Positions 1-8,689 of a DNA stretch of 64,000 nucleotides are shown here, piece by piece. The DNA lies in contig PCCY01000021.1 of assembly GCA_002731875.1 (NCBI GenBank), forward strand, positions 775,678-839,677, written 5' to 3'. Made by a program: the position numbers and the translations under genes. This DNA is from Roseobacter sp. (GTDB taxonomy: Bacteria > Pseudomonadota > Alphaproteobacteria > Rhodobacterales > Rhodobacteraceae). A model generated the notes under the pieces. That model was not told where the DNA came from. It did no database searches and saw nothing but the letters and a program-made list of their open reading frames with translations. The first letter of the stretch is position 1. Each line of letters opens with the position of its first letter.

Positions 1-345
1 CAAAAGCCGCGCACGGTCGACTTTTTGCGGCAAATTCGCATCAGAAGTAAAACGCATGGAAGCACCTTGATCGACCCACAACATCACCGACTGGGCAATC
101 TGCCATTCCGATTCACGGACGAACTCCTGATCGCCCATGGCCGACCGACGGTGATCTATTCGGCGGCGGCTGTCGCCGATCTGTGCCGGGCGGTATTGCC
201 AGAAATCATCGCCGACGCCAGCCCGACGGCGACCATGCGCGCCCAACAGCACGGCCCCGGCCAAGTGCTCGGCGCGCGCCAACAAGGCGGGCAGGCGCGC
301 TGCCTCGACTTCGGCTTTGGCGCGAAGGGCGATTGAACTGGTCAC
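1..345 (-). CDS. DUF58 domain-containing protein (N-terminal part, runs off left edge)
   Basis: The first 115 codons of a DUF58 protein are present; the rest lies beyond the left edge. I translated it from a GTG start at 345 that overlaps the moxR stop by four bases (GTGA). The conserved family block is clear: GRRRAGVGDDFWQYRPAQ, then DSRRRIDHRRSA and REXEWQ-like RESEWQ followed by LWVDQGASM, the beginning of the vWA-like fold. DUF58 proteins are usually coupled to MoxR AAA+ ATPases and vWA/membrane proteins, thought to act as chaperone or metal-insertion systems; the exact substrate is unknown. The coupling to moxR here fits that pattern. Confidence 0.9.
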   Translation of the reverse strand, partial: MTSSIALRAKAEVEAARLPALLARAEHLAGAVLLGAHGRRRAGVGDDFWQYRPAQIGDSRRRIDHRRSAMGDQEFVRESEWQIAQSVMLWVDQGASMRFTSDANLPQKVDRARLL

Positions 346-1349
346 GCGGCGGCCTTTTTCCCAGGCAGATTGTCAGCGGTATCATCGATCAGTTTCGCCA
401 AACTGTCCCCGCGCGCGCGGGCGGCGAAATTAAGCGCCATGCGATGGGTCAATACCGGGCGTGCCATGTCGATCACGTCTTCGACCGATGGGGCGAGGCG
501 ACCGTGCAGTAGCGCTCTTGCGCGGACTGTCAGCATCAGCGCTTGCGCGGCCCGCGGCCCCGGACCCCAAGAAACGGTGTCGCGCACCTGCTGGCTTGCA
601 TCGGCTTCGCCCGGACGGAAGGCGCGGACCAGATCAAGGATCATTTCCACGACTGAATCGCCTACCGGCATTTGGCGTAACAACGTTTGGGCGGAAACCA
701 GTTCCTGTGTGGTGAACACCGGCGTGGCTTGCGCATCGGTATCCCCGGTGGTGGCAAGAAGAATATCACGTTCGGTCTCGCGGTCAGGATAGGCGACATC
801 AATCTGCACCATGAACCGGTCAAGCTGGGCCTCGGGCAGCGGATATGTGCCTTCCTGTTCGATCGGGTTTTGAGTCGCCAATACGTGAAATGGATGGCCA
901 AGCGCCCGGTCCTTGCCAGCGACAGTTACGGTCTTTTCCTGCATCGCCTGTAACAGCGCCGACTGGGTACGCGGAGAGGCGCGGTTTATTTCATCAGCCA
1001 TCAGCAACTGGCAGAAGATCGGGCCTTCGATGAACCGAAAGGCCCGGGTCCCGTCAGCCGTAGTATCCAGCACCTCAGAACCTAGAATATCCGCCGGCAT
1101 CAGGTCGGGGGTGAACTGCACCCGGTTCCCTGCGAGGCCCATCACCGTACCCAGTGTTTCGACCAGTCGTGTTTTGCCCAGACCCGGCAACCCGATCAAT
1201 AACCCGTGACCTCCGCACAACAGTGCCGTCAGGGTCAGGTCGACAACGCGTTGCTGGCCGATGAAGCGGTTATTTATCGATGTCTTGGCCTGCGCCAGCT
1301 TTTCACCAAGCGTTTCGATTTCAGCGACCATATCGCGGGCTTGGGTCAT
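342..1349 (-). CDS. MoxR family AAA+ ATPase
   Basis: A 335-residue AAA+ ATPase of the MoxR family. Walker A is GLPGLGKT at about residues 53-60 and Walker B is LLMADE at about 115-120; sensor and arginine regions typical of MoxR follow (LATQNPIEQEGTYPLPEAQ). Such ATPases work with DUF58/vWA partners in protein complex maturation. I chose the ATG at 1349 because it gives the normal MoxR N-terminus; an in-frame extension to 1484 would read through the divergent promoter and the DUF1285 start. The stop overlaps the DUF58 GTG start by four bases, so the two are translationally coupled. Substrate unknown. Confidence 0.93.
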   Translation of the reverse strand: MTQARDMVAEIETLGEKLAQAKTSINNRFIGQQRVVDLTLTALLCGGHGLLIGLPGLGKTRLVETLGTVMGLAGNRVQFTPDLMPADILGSEVLDTTADGTRAFRFIEGPIFCQLLMADEINRASPRTQSALLQAMQEKTVTVAGKDRALGHPFHVLATQNPIEQEGTYPLPEAQLDRFMVQIDVAYPDRETERDILLATTGDTDAQATPVFTTQELVSAQTLLRQMPVGDSVVEMILDLVRAFRPGEADASQQVRDTVSWGPGPRAAQALMLTVRARALLHGRLAPSVEDVIDMARPVLTHRMALNFAARARGDSLAKLIDDTADNLPGKKAAA

Positions 1350-1372
1350 GACTTTTGCGTCCTTTGGATTAT

Positions 1373-1385
1373 ACTTGTTACAAGT
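1373..1385. promoter_or_regulatory. Perfect 13-bp palindrome in the moxR / DUF1285 divergent promoter region
   Basis: The sequence ACTTGTTACAAGT has two perfect 6-bp arms (ACTTGT and ACAAGT) around one base. It lies 24 bases upstream of the moxR start and about 35 bases upstream of the DUF1285 start, so it could be an operator acting on both genes. This is an inference from symmetry and position; no specific regulator is recognised. Confidence 0.35.
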
Positions 1386-1419
1386 GATTGTATCGCGTGA
1401 ACTGGAAATGGCAAAAGCA

Positions 1420-1998
1420 ATGAGTAGACAAAATACCGTTACCCCTACCGCAGAAGGGCTTGCTGCGTCTGTTTCTGCCTTCAAAACACGCGGATTGCCG
1501 CCGGTGGAGAAATGGAACCCGCCTTTTTGTGGCGATTTGGATATGCAAATAAAGCGTGACGGGACTTGGTTTTATCAAGGCACCCCCATCGGCCGTAAAA
1601 GATTGGTTAAACTTTTCGCGTCGATTCTAATACGCGAAGGTGACGAATACTTTCTGGTTACGCCTGTCGAAAAAGTCGGCATCAAGGTCGAAGACGCGCC
1701 CTTTGTTGCGATTGACTTTGAAGCATCCGGCAAAGGGCGGGATCAGTTGCTGACGTTCCAGACGAATCTCGATGATATCGCTGCCGCTGGACCGGACCTG
1801 CCTATTCGCTTTGTCCGCGACGCCGATACCCAGGAACCCTCCCCTTATGTGCGAATTCGCCGAAACCTTGAGGCATTGATCGACCGCAAAAGTTTTTACC
1901 GGCTGATCGAGCTGGGTGTGCACCACGACGGCTGGTTTGGCGTCTGGTCCGGGGGCGAATTTTTTGGCGTCATCCCGTCATCAGAGCTGCCCGACTAG
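1420..1998 (+). CDS. DUF1285 domain-containing protein
   Basis: A 192-residue protein of the DUF1285 family, soluble, no signal peptide. The family core is recognisable from GLPPVEKWNPPFCGDLDM through FFLVTPVEK-like YFLVTPVEKVGI to the C-terminal GVWSGGEFFGVIPSSEL. Function is unknown; structures of the family show a two-domain protein of possible metabolic or regulatory role. It is divergent from moxR, a common alphaproteobacterial arrangement. Two starts are possible: ATG 1408 and ATG 1420. I prefer 1420 because GGAA at 1404-1407 is better spaced for it, but the choice is weak. Confidence 0.85.
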   Translation: MSRQNTVTPTAEGLAASVSAFKTRGLPPVEKWNPPFCGDLDMQIKRDGTWFYQGTPIGRKRLVKLFASILIREGDEYFLVTPVEKVGIKVEDAPFVAIDFEASGKGRDQLLTFQTNLDDIAAAGPDLPIRFVRDADTQEPSPYVRIRRNLEALIDRKSFYRLIELGVHHDGWFGVWSGGEFFGVIPSSELPD

Positions 1999-2003
1999 CC
2001 CAC

Positions 2004-2037
2004 TTGGCAGCCGGGATACCTTGGTAGCCGGGATATC
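2004..2037. repeat. Two-copy 17-bp tandem repeat between convergent genes
   Basis: Two adjacent 17-bp units (2004-2020 and 2021-2037) differ at two positions, both C to T. They fill the short space between the stop of the DUF1285 gene and the stop of polA. No stem-loop with T-tract was seen, so it is not an obvious terminator. Probably a small local duplication. Confidence 0.6.
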
Positions 2038-2068
2038 GAGATTCGAGAGCTTTAGAAAAGGTGCGGGT

Positions 2069-4867
2069 TCAATGCGCCTCGGCCCAGTTCGTACCTACCC
2101 CGGCATCGACCGCCAGTTTCACATCCAGTTTTACCACCGGGTCCGCGGCATTTTCCATCACGTCACGCGCGGCTGCGATAAGATCGTCTTCGGCTCCTTT
2201 TTCGACCTCGAACAGTAATTCATCGTGAACCTGTAGCAACATGGTCGCCGGCAAGTGGTGTATCGCGGCGGGCATGCGGATCATGGCGCGGCGGATCACG
2301 TCGGCGGCGGTCCCCTGAATGGGGGCGTTGATCGCGGCACGCTGCGCAAACCCTGCCCGTGGACCTTTGGCCCCGATCTCGGGCGTGTGAATCTTGCGTC
2401 CAAACAACGTCTGAACGTATCCGTGTTCCTTGGCAAAAGCCTTGGTGTTGTCCATGTAATCGCGGATGCCGGGGAAGCGTTCAAAATATCGGTCGATAAA
2501 CCCTTGCGCTTCAGCTCTCGGAATTCTCAGATTGCGTGCCAGGCCAAAGCCCGAGATGCCGTAGATCACCCCAAAGTTAATCGCCTTGGCCTGCCGACGC
2601 ACATCCGCTGTCATCTCATCCAGCGGGACGCCGAACATTTCCGACGCCGTCATTGCGTGAATGTCCAACCCGTCCAAAAATGCCTGTTTCAGCGCGGGTA
2701 TGTTTGCCATATGGGCCAGTATACGGAGTTCGATTTGCGAATAGTCAAGCGCAACCAGAACCTTGCCGGGTTCCGCCACAAAAGCTTCGCGAATGCGGCG
2801 GCCTTCTTCGGACCTGATCGGGATGTTTTGCAAGTTCGGGTCTGTCGATGCCAGGCGCCCGGTAGAAGCGCCGGTGATCACATACGACGTGTGAACCCGT
2901 CCGGTGTCCTTGTTGATATGGTCCTGCAATGCATCGGTATAGGTGGACTTGAGCTTTGACAGTTGCCGCCAGTCCAACACGCGCCGCGGTAAATCGTGCT
3001 CGGTGGCAAGGTCCTCCAGCACATCAGCACCGGTCGCATATGCGCCGGTCTTGCCCCGCTTGCCCCCGTCAAGGCCCATGTCGCCGAATAGGATTTCGCC
3101 TAGTTGCTTCGGTGATCCGACGTTAAACTTTCGCCCGGCAAGCTCATAGATTTCGTCCTCAAGCGCCGCCATCTTCTGAGAAAACGCGTTCGACATGCGG
3201 CTCAGCGTGTCGCGGTCAACCTTGATGCCCGATCGCTCCATGCCCGCCAGCACGGGGACCAAAGGCCGCTCGAGCGTTTCGTAAACCTTCGTAACCTGGG
3301 CACGGTGCAGTTGCGGTTTGAACAGCTGCCACAAACGCAGGGTGATATCGGCGTCTTCGGCGGCGTATCTGACCGCATCGGTCAGGGGCACCTTGTCAAA
3401 TGTCACTGCGGATTTCCCCGAACCCAGCAAGGGTTTGATCGGGATCGGGGTATGCGACAGGTACCTTTCCGACAACGTGTCCATGCCGTGGCCGTGCAAC
3501 CCTGCGTGCATTGCGTAAGACATCAGCATGGTATCATCAATGGGCGCGACGGTGATGCCAAGCTGGGCAAAAATCTTGGCATCGTATTTCATATTCTGCC
3601 CGATCTTCAAGATCGCGGGGTCTTCCAGCATCGGGGTCAAGATATCCAGCGCCTCTGCCACGGGCATCTGCCCCTGTGCCAACTCGTCAGAGCCAAAAAG
3701 ATCGTCCCCCGCGTTTGCCTTGTGAATCAGTGGTATATAGCAGGCCTCGCCGGGCTGGACGGCTAGGGAAATGCCGACAAGCTGGGCAATCATTTCATCA
3801 AGCCCGGTGGTTTCGGTGTCTACTGCGACATAACCATATTCGTAGACCTTTTCGATCCATCCACGCAACGCCGCGGCGTCTGCGACATGCTCATATCGGT
3901 CGGGGGCAAAAGGCACTTCGGACACAGCCGGCCCATCCTCCACGACAGGCACCTGCGCGATCACCGGCGGCTCTTTCCCCAAAATGTCGGCTACCCGCTT
4001 GGACAATGTGCGGAATTCCATTTCGCCAAGAAACCCCAACAGCGTGTCCGGATCGGGGTCGCGCACCTCCAGATCGTCCAGTGTGAAATCCAGGGGGGTG
4101 CTTTCATCAAGCTGCACAAGCCGCCGCGACAACCTTATCTGCTCTGCGTGATCTAGCAACGTCTGCCGCCGCTTCGGCTGTTTGATCTCTGCGGCACGTT
4201 CCAGCAAGGAATCCAGGTCACCGTACTCATTGATCAAAAGCGCAGCAGTCTTGATCCCGATACCGGGGGCTCCGGGGACGTTGTCAACGGAATCCCCGGC
4301 CAAAGCCTGCACATCCACCACCCGGTCAGGATAGACCCCGAACTTTTCGAATACCCCCTCGCGATCAAAGGTCCGGTTCTTCATGGCGTCGAGCATCTCG
4401 ACCCCGTCGCCAACCAACTGCATCAGATCCTTGTCCGAACTTATGATGGTGCACCGACCGCCGGCGCGGCGGGCCTGAACCGCCAGGGTGGCGATAATGT
4501 CATCCGCCTCGAAACCTTCCTTTTCCTTGCACGCAATGTTGAACGCTTCGGTTGCATGCCGGGTCAATGATATCTGAGGCCGCAGGTCTGCGGGCATTTC
4601 CTCCCGGTTGGCTTTGTAGTGCTCATACATCTCGTTGCGAAACGTGTGGCTGCCCTTATCGAAAATCACCGCGACATGTGTCGGAGCGTCAGGTCCGGTG
4701 TTGCCTTCGACATAGCGCTGCAACATGTTGCAAAATCCGGCGACCGCTCCTATCGGCATGCCATCCGATTTTCGGGTCAGGGGCGGCAACGCATGATAGG
4801 CACGGAAAATAAACGCCGACCCGTCGATCAGATGCAGATGGTGACCTTTGCCAAATGTGCCAGACAT
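2069..4867 (-). CDS. polA: DNA polymerase I
   Basis: A 932-residue PolA with all three domains: the 5'-3' exonuclease (about residues 10-290, with SSDKDLMQL and GDSVDNVPGAPGIG), a 3'-5' proofreading domain whose first motif DTETTG is intact at about 350-355, and the polymerase domain with motif A (LDYSQIELRILAH), the O-helix (RRQAKAINFGVIYGISGFG) and motif C (QVHDELLFEV). It fills gaps in Okazaki fragment and repair synthesis. The ATG at 4867 is preceded by a good AAGGAGC site, so the in-frame extension upstream is rejected. The retained proofreading motif suggests an active exonuclease. Confidence 0.97.
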   Translation of the reverse strand: MSGTFGKGHHLHLIDGSAFIFRAYHALPPLTRKSDGMPIGAVAGFCNMLQRYVEGNTGPDAPTHVAVIFDKGSHTFRNEMYEHYKANREEMPADLRPQISLTRHATEAFNIACKEKEGFEADDIIATLAVQARRAGGRCTIISSDKDLMQLVGDGVEMLDAMKNRTFDREGVFEKFGVYPDRVVDVQALAGDSVDNVPGAPGIGIKTAALLINEYGDLDSLLERAAEIKQPKRRQTLLDHAEQIRLSRRLVQLDESTPLDFTLDDLEVRDPDPDTLLGFLGEMEFRTLSKRVADILGKEPPVIAQVPVVEDGPAVSEVPFAPDRYEHVADAAALRGWIEKVYEYGYVAVDTETTGLDEMIAQLVGISLAVQPGEACYIPLIHKANAGDDLFGSDELAQGQMPVAEALDILTPMLEDPAILKIGQNMKYDAKIFAQLGITVAPIDDTMLMSYAMHAGLHGHGMDTLSERYLSHTPIPIKPLLGSGKSAVTFDKVPLTDAVRYAAEDADITLRLWQLFKPQLHRAQVTKVYETLERPLVPVLAGMERSGIKVDRDTLSRMSNAFSQKMAALEDEIYELAGRKFNVGSPKQLGEILFGDMGLDGGKRGKTGAYATGADVLEDLATEHDLPRRVLDWRQLSKLKSTYTDALQDHINKDTGRVHTSYVITGASTGRLASTDPNLQNIPIRSEEGRRIREAFVAEPGKVLVALDYSQIELRILAHMANIPALKQAFLDGLDIHAMTASEMFGVPLDEMTADVRRQAKAINFGVIYGISGFGLARNLRIPRAEAQGFIDRYFERFPGIRDYMDNTKAFAKEHGYVQTLFGRKIHTPEIGAKGPRAGFAQRAAINAPIQGTAADVIRRAMIRMPAAIHHLPATMLLQVHDELLFEVEKGAEDDLIAAARDVMENAADPVVKLDVKLAVDAGVGTNWAEAH

Positions 4868-4992
4868 AACGGTGCTCCTTGAATGTTTAGCCGCCTTTTG
4901 CCACGAAGACACCCGTCCTGCCAGCGGACATGTAGCAAACCGCCGGTTTCATTTTGCCAGATAAACTCCCCGCGGAGCGTCCCAGCCCGGCC

Positions 4993-5673
4993 TCACTCGC
5001 CGTGGTATAGGTCGAATGACAGGCTGACCGATAGCGGCAGCGGCGTCCATATCCCAAATCGCACCCGCGCAGCGCGCAGCTGTTCTCCGATCCACACATT
5101 GCAGGTGCGCAGGATATTGAACCGACCACGCGCGGCAAGGAAAACATCGCTTGACGTATAGCCTTTCACGTCGATCCGATCCGGCAGTTCCTCGGGGGTC
5201 AACGCAAAGCTTTCCCAAATCCCGTCCAGAAGAGCGCGGTATTCTGTTTCTGCAAGACGCAGGTGTCGGATTGGCAGATCCTTATACAATTCTCCGGCTA
5301 CATCGACCCGCAACACCGAATCGTCGCCAATGATGCCGCGCCAGACGTTGCCCAGGCTCAGATCACTATAGGTGGGGGTTTCGGTGTAAAATCTCCGTGC
5401 CCCCCAACCGATCACCAGCCAGCGCGCCTGAGGCGCGGTTAGCGGAATACCGGCTTGCGCCAGACCGGCAAAACGCGCGCGCGAAAGATCGTCGATCGGC
5501 AATAGAATGTCATAATGTATGGGGCCACGAAGCAGTAAAACATCCCGGGTCAATTCGTGCCCATCGACCCCAGGTTCGGCCGAGCGGGCAATCATCGCAC
5601 CATAGATTGCCGCCATCAGATACAGCGCTGGCAAGATCGCCAGCAGCCCAAGCCATCGCGACAGTTTTTTCAG
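4993..5673 (-). CDS. DUF2459 family membrane-anchored protein, probable CTG start
   Basis: About 226 residues: one N-terminal transmembrane segment (roughly [18 protein letters not shown]) followed by an extracytoplasmic domain of the DUF2459 type ([47 protein letters not shown]). Function is unknown; the family was first noted near urease genes in other bacteria. No ATG gives a normal N-terminus. CTG at 5673 overlaps the stop of the upstream zinc-finger gene as CTGA, a typical coupled junction, so I propose a CTG start. The alternative ATG at 5724 would overlap the upstream gene by 55 bases. Confidence 0.72.
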   Translation of the reverse strand: MKKLSRWLGLLAILPALYLMAAIYGAMIARSAEPGVDGHELTRDVLLLRGPIHYDILLPIDDLSRARFAGLAQAGIPLTAPQARWLVIGWGARRFYTETPTYSDLSLGNVWRGIIGDDSVLRVDVAGELYKDLPIRHLRLAETEYRALLDGIWESFALTPEELPDRIDVKGYTSSDVFLAARGRFNILRTCNVWIGEQLRAARVRFGIWTPLPLSVSLSFDLYHGE

Positions 5674-5849
5674 ACTTTGCCCTCGAAGTCTTGGTGAATG
5701 AACTTGCAATCGCAATACCCGCATTCCACCCAGCCCTTGTCCTGCGGAATTTGCAGCCAGACACGGGGATGGCCCAATGCACCTTCTCCGCCATCGCAGG
5801 CGACGCGCCAAGTATGGACAATACGGGTTTCGGGGGCTTGCGATATCAT
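5670..5849 (-). CDS. Small zinc-finger protein (zf-CHCC type)
   Basis: A 59-residue protein resembling the zf-CHCC family, which includes the NDUFS6-like zinc subunit of complex I. Visible zinc ligands are the C in WRVACDG, the H in LGHPRV and the two cysteines in CGYCDCKF. In alphaproteobacteria these free-standing proteins are common and poorly characterised. I chose the ATG at 5849 because AAGGA sits seven bases upstream and the length matches the family; an ATG at 5879 would add ten residues. It is coupled to the downstream DUF2459 gene. The 185 bases to gpmI hold the divergent promoters. Confidence 0.8.
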   Translation of the reverse strand: MISQAPETRIVHTWRVACDGGEGALGHPRVWLQIPQDKGWVECGYCDCKFIHQDFEGKV

Positions 5850-6034
5850 GCTGTTGTCCTTGGCTTTGGATGCGTTCATCTTATGACCAAACCGGACAGA
5901 CAGGGCAAGGGTGGGCCGCAGATTTTGGCTCATAGTTCTCTACAAGTTTGTAATCTTCAATGAAACCGGTTCACCATCGGCTGCACAATGGTTAAAAGAC
6001 GACCAAACCGCCTATAAACCGGAGCAGTTCCAGC

Positions 6035-7558
6035 ATGAATACCCCTAAACCTGTCGTCTTATGTATACTCGACGGTTGGGGCCAGCGCGATGACCCGTTG
6101 GGCAACGCGCCTTTGCTGGCGAACACGCCTCATTTTGATCGGATAATGCGGACATCCCCTCATGCTACGCTGACCACCTTCGGCCCTGATGTAGGCTTGC
6201 CGGAAGGGCAGATGGGCAATTCCGAAGTCGGACACATGAATATCGGTGCCGGGCGGGTCGTGGCAATGGATCTGGGCCAGATCGACCTTGCGATCGCGCA
6301 AGGTTCGTTCGCGCAGCACCCCCCGTTGCTTGACTATATCGGCGAGCTGAAAAAGACCGGGGGCACGGCCCATCTGATGGGGGTCATCTCTGACGGTGGC
6401 GTGCATGGCCATCTCGATCATATGATCGCCGCGGTCAGAGTATTGCAGCGCCATGCCATTCCCGTTGCGATTCATGCGCTTACGGACGGGCGCGACGTGG
6501 CACCGCGATCGGCTCTCGGATATCTTGATACATTGCAAGCAGCCGTGAACGAATCAGAGAACGCACGCATTGTCACGGTTGTCGGGCGCTATTTCGCGAT
6601 GGACCGTGATAACCGATGGGATCGTATCGAAAAAGCCTTTGACGCCATCGTGAATGGTAAAGGGCCTAGCGCGGCAACTGCATCCGGTGCGGTGACGACG
6701 GCTTATGAATCAGGTGAAAGTGACGAATTCATCACCCCGACGGTGTTGGAGGGCTATGCCGGAGCCAAAGACGGTGATGCACTGTTCTGTCTCAACTTTC
6801 GTGCTGATCGGGCCCGGGAAATCATGGCTGCAATCGGCGCACCCGATTTTGCGGCGTTTTCCGTGGGTCACCGTCCTGATTGGGCGGCGTTGATGGGTAT
6901 GGCGGAATACTCGGATGCGCATAACGCCTATATGACGACGATGTACCCCAAGGCAGAGATCGTGAACACGCTTGGGGCTTGGGTGGCGCAAAAGGGCCTG
7001 CGTCAGTTCCGGTTGGCAGAAACTGAAAAATATCCGCATGTCACGTTCTTTCTGAATGGCGGGGTCGAAGAACCCGAGGCTGGCGAAGACCGGTTCATGC
7101 CGAAATCGCCTGCGGTGGCGACCTATGACATGCAACCCGAGATGTCGTCGTCGCAGGTGACGGATGCTTTTGTGCAGGCGATTGAACAGCGCTATGATTT
7201 GATAGTCGTGAATTATGCCAATCCCGATATGGTCGGTCACACAGGCGATCTTCCAGCGGCAATAGCCGCCTGCGAAGCCGTTGATGAAGGTCTTGGGCGG
7301 GTATTGAAGGCTCTGGAAACTGCGGGCGGGGCAATGATCATCACCGCCGACCACGGCAATTGTGAAACCATGATAGACCCTGAAACTGGTGGTCCCCATA
7401 CCGCTCATACACTGAACCCTGTTCCTGTAGCGGTAGTAGGGGCACCCGCGGTCACCGGGCTTCGCACGGGCCGGTTGGCGGATCTGGCACCCACCTTGCT
7501 GGCGTTGATGGGGTTGCCGCAACCTGATGAAATGACGGGAAAGTCACTGATAAAATGA
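6035..7558 (+). CDS. gpmI: 2,3-bisphosphoglycerate-independent phosphoglycerate mutase
   Basis: A 507-residue iPGM, the cofactor-independent enzyme that interconverts 3- and 2-phosphoglycerate using two manganese ions. The N-terminal metal site VLCILDGWG and the nucleophilic serine motif MGNSEVGHMNIGAGR are present, as are DGRDVAPRSA, NFRADRARE and the C-terminal metal ligands in TADHGNCE and HTAHTLNPVP. Length is normal. It begins an operon with envC and ctpA; its stop overlaps the envC start by three bases (ATGATG). Confidence 0.97.
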   Translation: MNTPKPVVLCILDGWGQRDDPLGNAPLLANTPHFDRIMRTSPHATLTTFGPDVGLPEGQMGNSEVGHMNIGAGRVVAMDLGQIDLAIAQGSFAQHPPLLDYIGELKKTGGTAHLMGVISDGGVHGHLDHMIAAVRVLQRHAIPVAIHALTDGRDVAPRSALGYLDTLQAAVNESENARIVTVVGRYFAMDRDNRWDRIEKAFDAIVNGKGPSAATASGAVTTAYESGESDEFITPTVLEGYAGAKDGDALFCLNFRADRAREIMAAIGAPDFAAFSVGHRPDWAALMGMAEYSDAHNAYMTTMYPKAEIVNTLGAWVAQKGLRQFRLAETEKYPHVTFFLNGGVEEPEAGEDRFMPKSPAVATYDMQPEMSSSQVTDAFVQAIEQRYDLIVVNYANPDMVGHTGDLPAAIAACEAVDEGLGRVLKALETAGGAMIITADHGNCETMIDPETGGPHTAHTLNPVPVAVVGAPAVTGLRTGRLADLAPTLLALMGLPQPDEMTGKSLIK

Positions 7559-8685
7559 TGCGCAGGCTTGCCCTTGTCATGCTGATATGGCCCTTTGCCG
7601 CTTTCGCGCAATCCGAGGCCGCAGATCAGGCGCGCCGGGCCATGGCGGACTTGGAAACCGCCTCAGCAGCCTTGGCGGCGGCAGATGGGGCCCGCGACAG
7701 GGTAAAGGCCTTGACCCAAACCATTCAGGCGTTCGAGGTCGGCTTGGGCGCGATGCGCGAAGGGTTGCGTCAGGCGGCGATCAACGAAGCGCAGCTAAGC
7801 AAAAAGCTGGCGTCGCGCGACGGTGAAGTCGCGCAATTGTTGGGGGTCTTGCAAACCATGGGGGGCAATCCGTCGCCGACGTTGTTCTTGCATCCTCAGG
7901 GGCCGGTGGGCACTGCCAGAGCGGGTATGTTGTTGGCAGAACTGACACCTGCGCTGAACTCTCGTGCCGACGCTCTGCGCAATGACCTCAACGAGGTGCA
8001 GATGTTGCGGACCTTGCAGGCTGACGCCGCGATGCGTCTGCAAGAGGGCCTGACCGAAGTCCAAAGGGCGCGTACCGATCTGAATCAAGCAATGGCGAAT
8101 CGGACCGATCTGCCCAAACGCTTTACCGAAGACCCTGTCCGTACCGCGATTCTCATATCGACCTCTGAAACATTGTCGGGCTTCGCCAGCGGTTTGTCCG
8201 AGATGACGTCAGATCAAATTGACCCGGCCCCCGTGGATTTCGACGGTCAAATCGGTAGTCTGACGTTGCCTGTGCAAGGGGTCATACTTCGCCGTGCCAA
8301 CGAAACAGATGCGGCGGGCGTGACGCGGCCGGGGCTTATTCTGGCCACCCGGCCCCAGGCGATTGTCACCTCGCCAACCGCTGCGACGATCCGCTATACC
8401 GGACCGCTGCTGGATCTGGGCAATGTGGTCATTCTTGAACCGCGGGCGAATACATTGTTTGTCCTCGCTGGGCTGGATGTGGTGTATGGCACCGCCGGGC
8501 AGGTGATCGGTTCGGGCACGCCCATCGGGTTGATGGGCGGTGGGCCCGCCAACCGTGACAACGCGCTGTCACCAAATGGTGATGGGGCTGGCATGGAGCG
8601 TTCAGAAACGCTCTATATAGAAGTAAGAGAAAATAACGTGACACAGGACCCTTCAGAATGGTTCCGAACCGACAAGGATGGATAA
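7555..8685 (+). CDS. envC: EnvC-like murein hydrolase activator (degenerate LytM/M23)
   Basis: A 376-residue exported protein: signal peptide MRRLALVMLIWPFAAFAQS, a long coiled-coil region (about 20-190) rich in A, L, R and Q, and a C-terminal LytM/M23-like domain (about 245-350). The canonical zinc ligands HxxxD and HxH are not visible; the position of the HxH reads VLAGL. This is as in EnvC-type activators, which stimulate amidases rather than cutting peptidoglycan themselves. Two consecutive ATGs (7555, 7558) overlap the gpmI stop. Activation of a cell-division amidase is inferred from the family. Confidence 0.87.
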   Translation: MMRRLALVMLIWPFAAFAQSEAADQARRAMADLETASAALAAADGARDRVKALTQTIQAFEVGLGAMREGLRQAAINEAQLSKKLASRDGEVAQLLGVLQTMGGNPSPTLFLHPQGPVGTARAGMLLAELTPALNSRADALRNDLNEVQMLRTLQADAAMRLQEGLTEVQRARTDLNQAMANRTDLPKRFTEDPVRTAILISTSETLSGFASGLSEMTSDQIDPAPVDFDGQIGSLTLPVQGVILRRANETDAAGVTRPGLILATRPQAIVTSPTAATIRYTGPLLDLGNVVILEPRANTLFVLAGLDVVYGTAGQVIGSGTPIGLMGGGPANRDNALSPNGDGAGMERSETLYIEVRENNVTQDPSEWFRTDKDG

Positions 8686-8689
8686 AACA

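Noticed and set aside
2255-2959. Open frame of 234 codons on the plus strand inside polA
   Set aside because: Antisense to the polymerase domain, no motif, no ribosome binding site that stands out.
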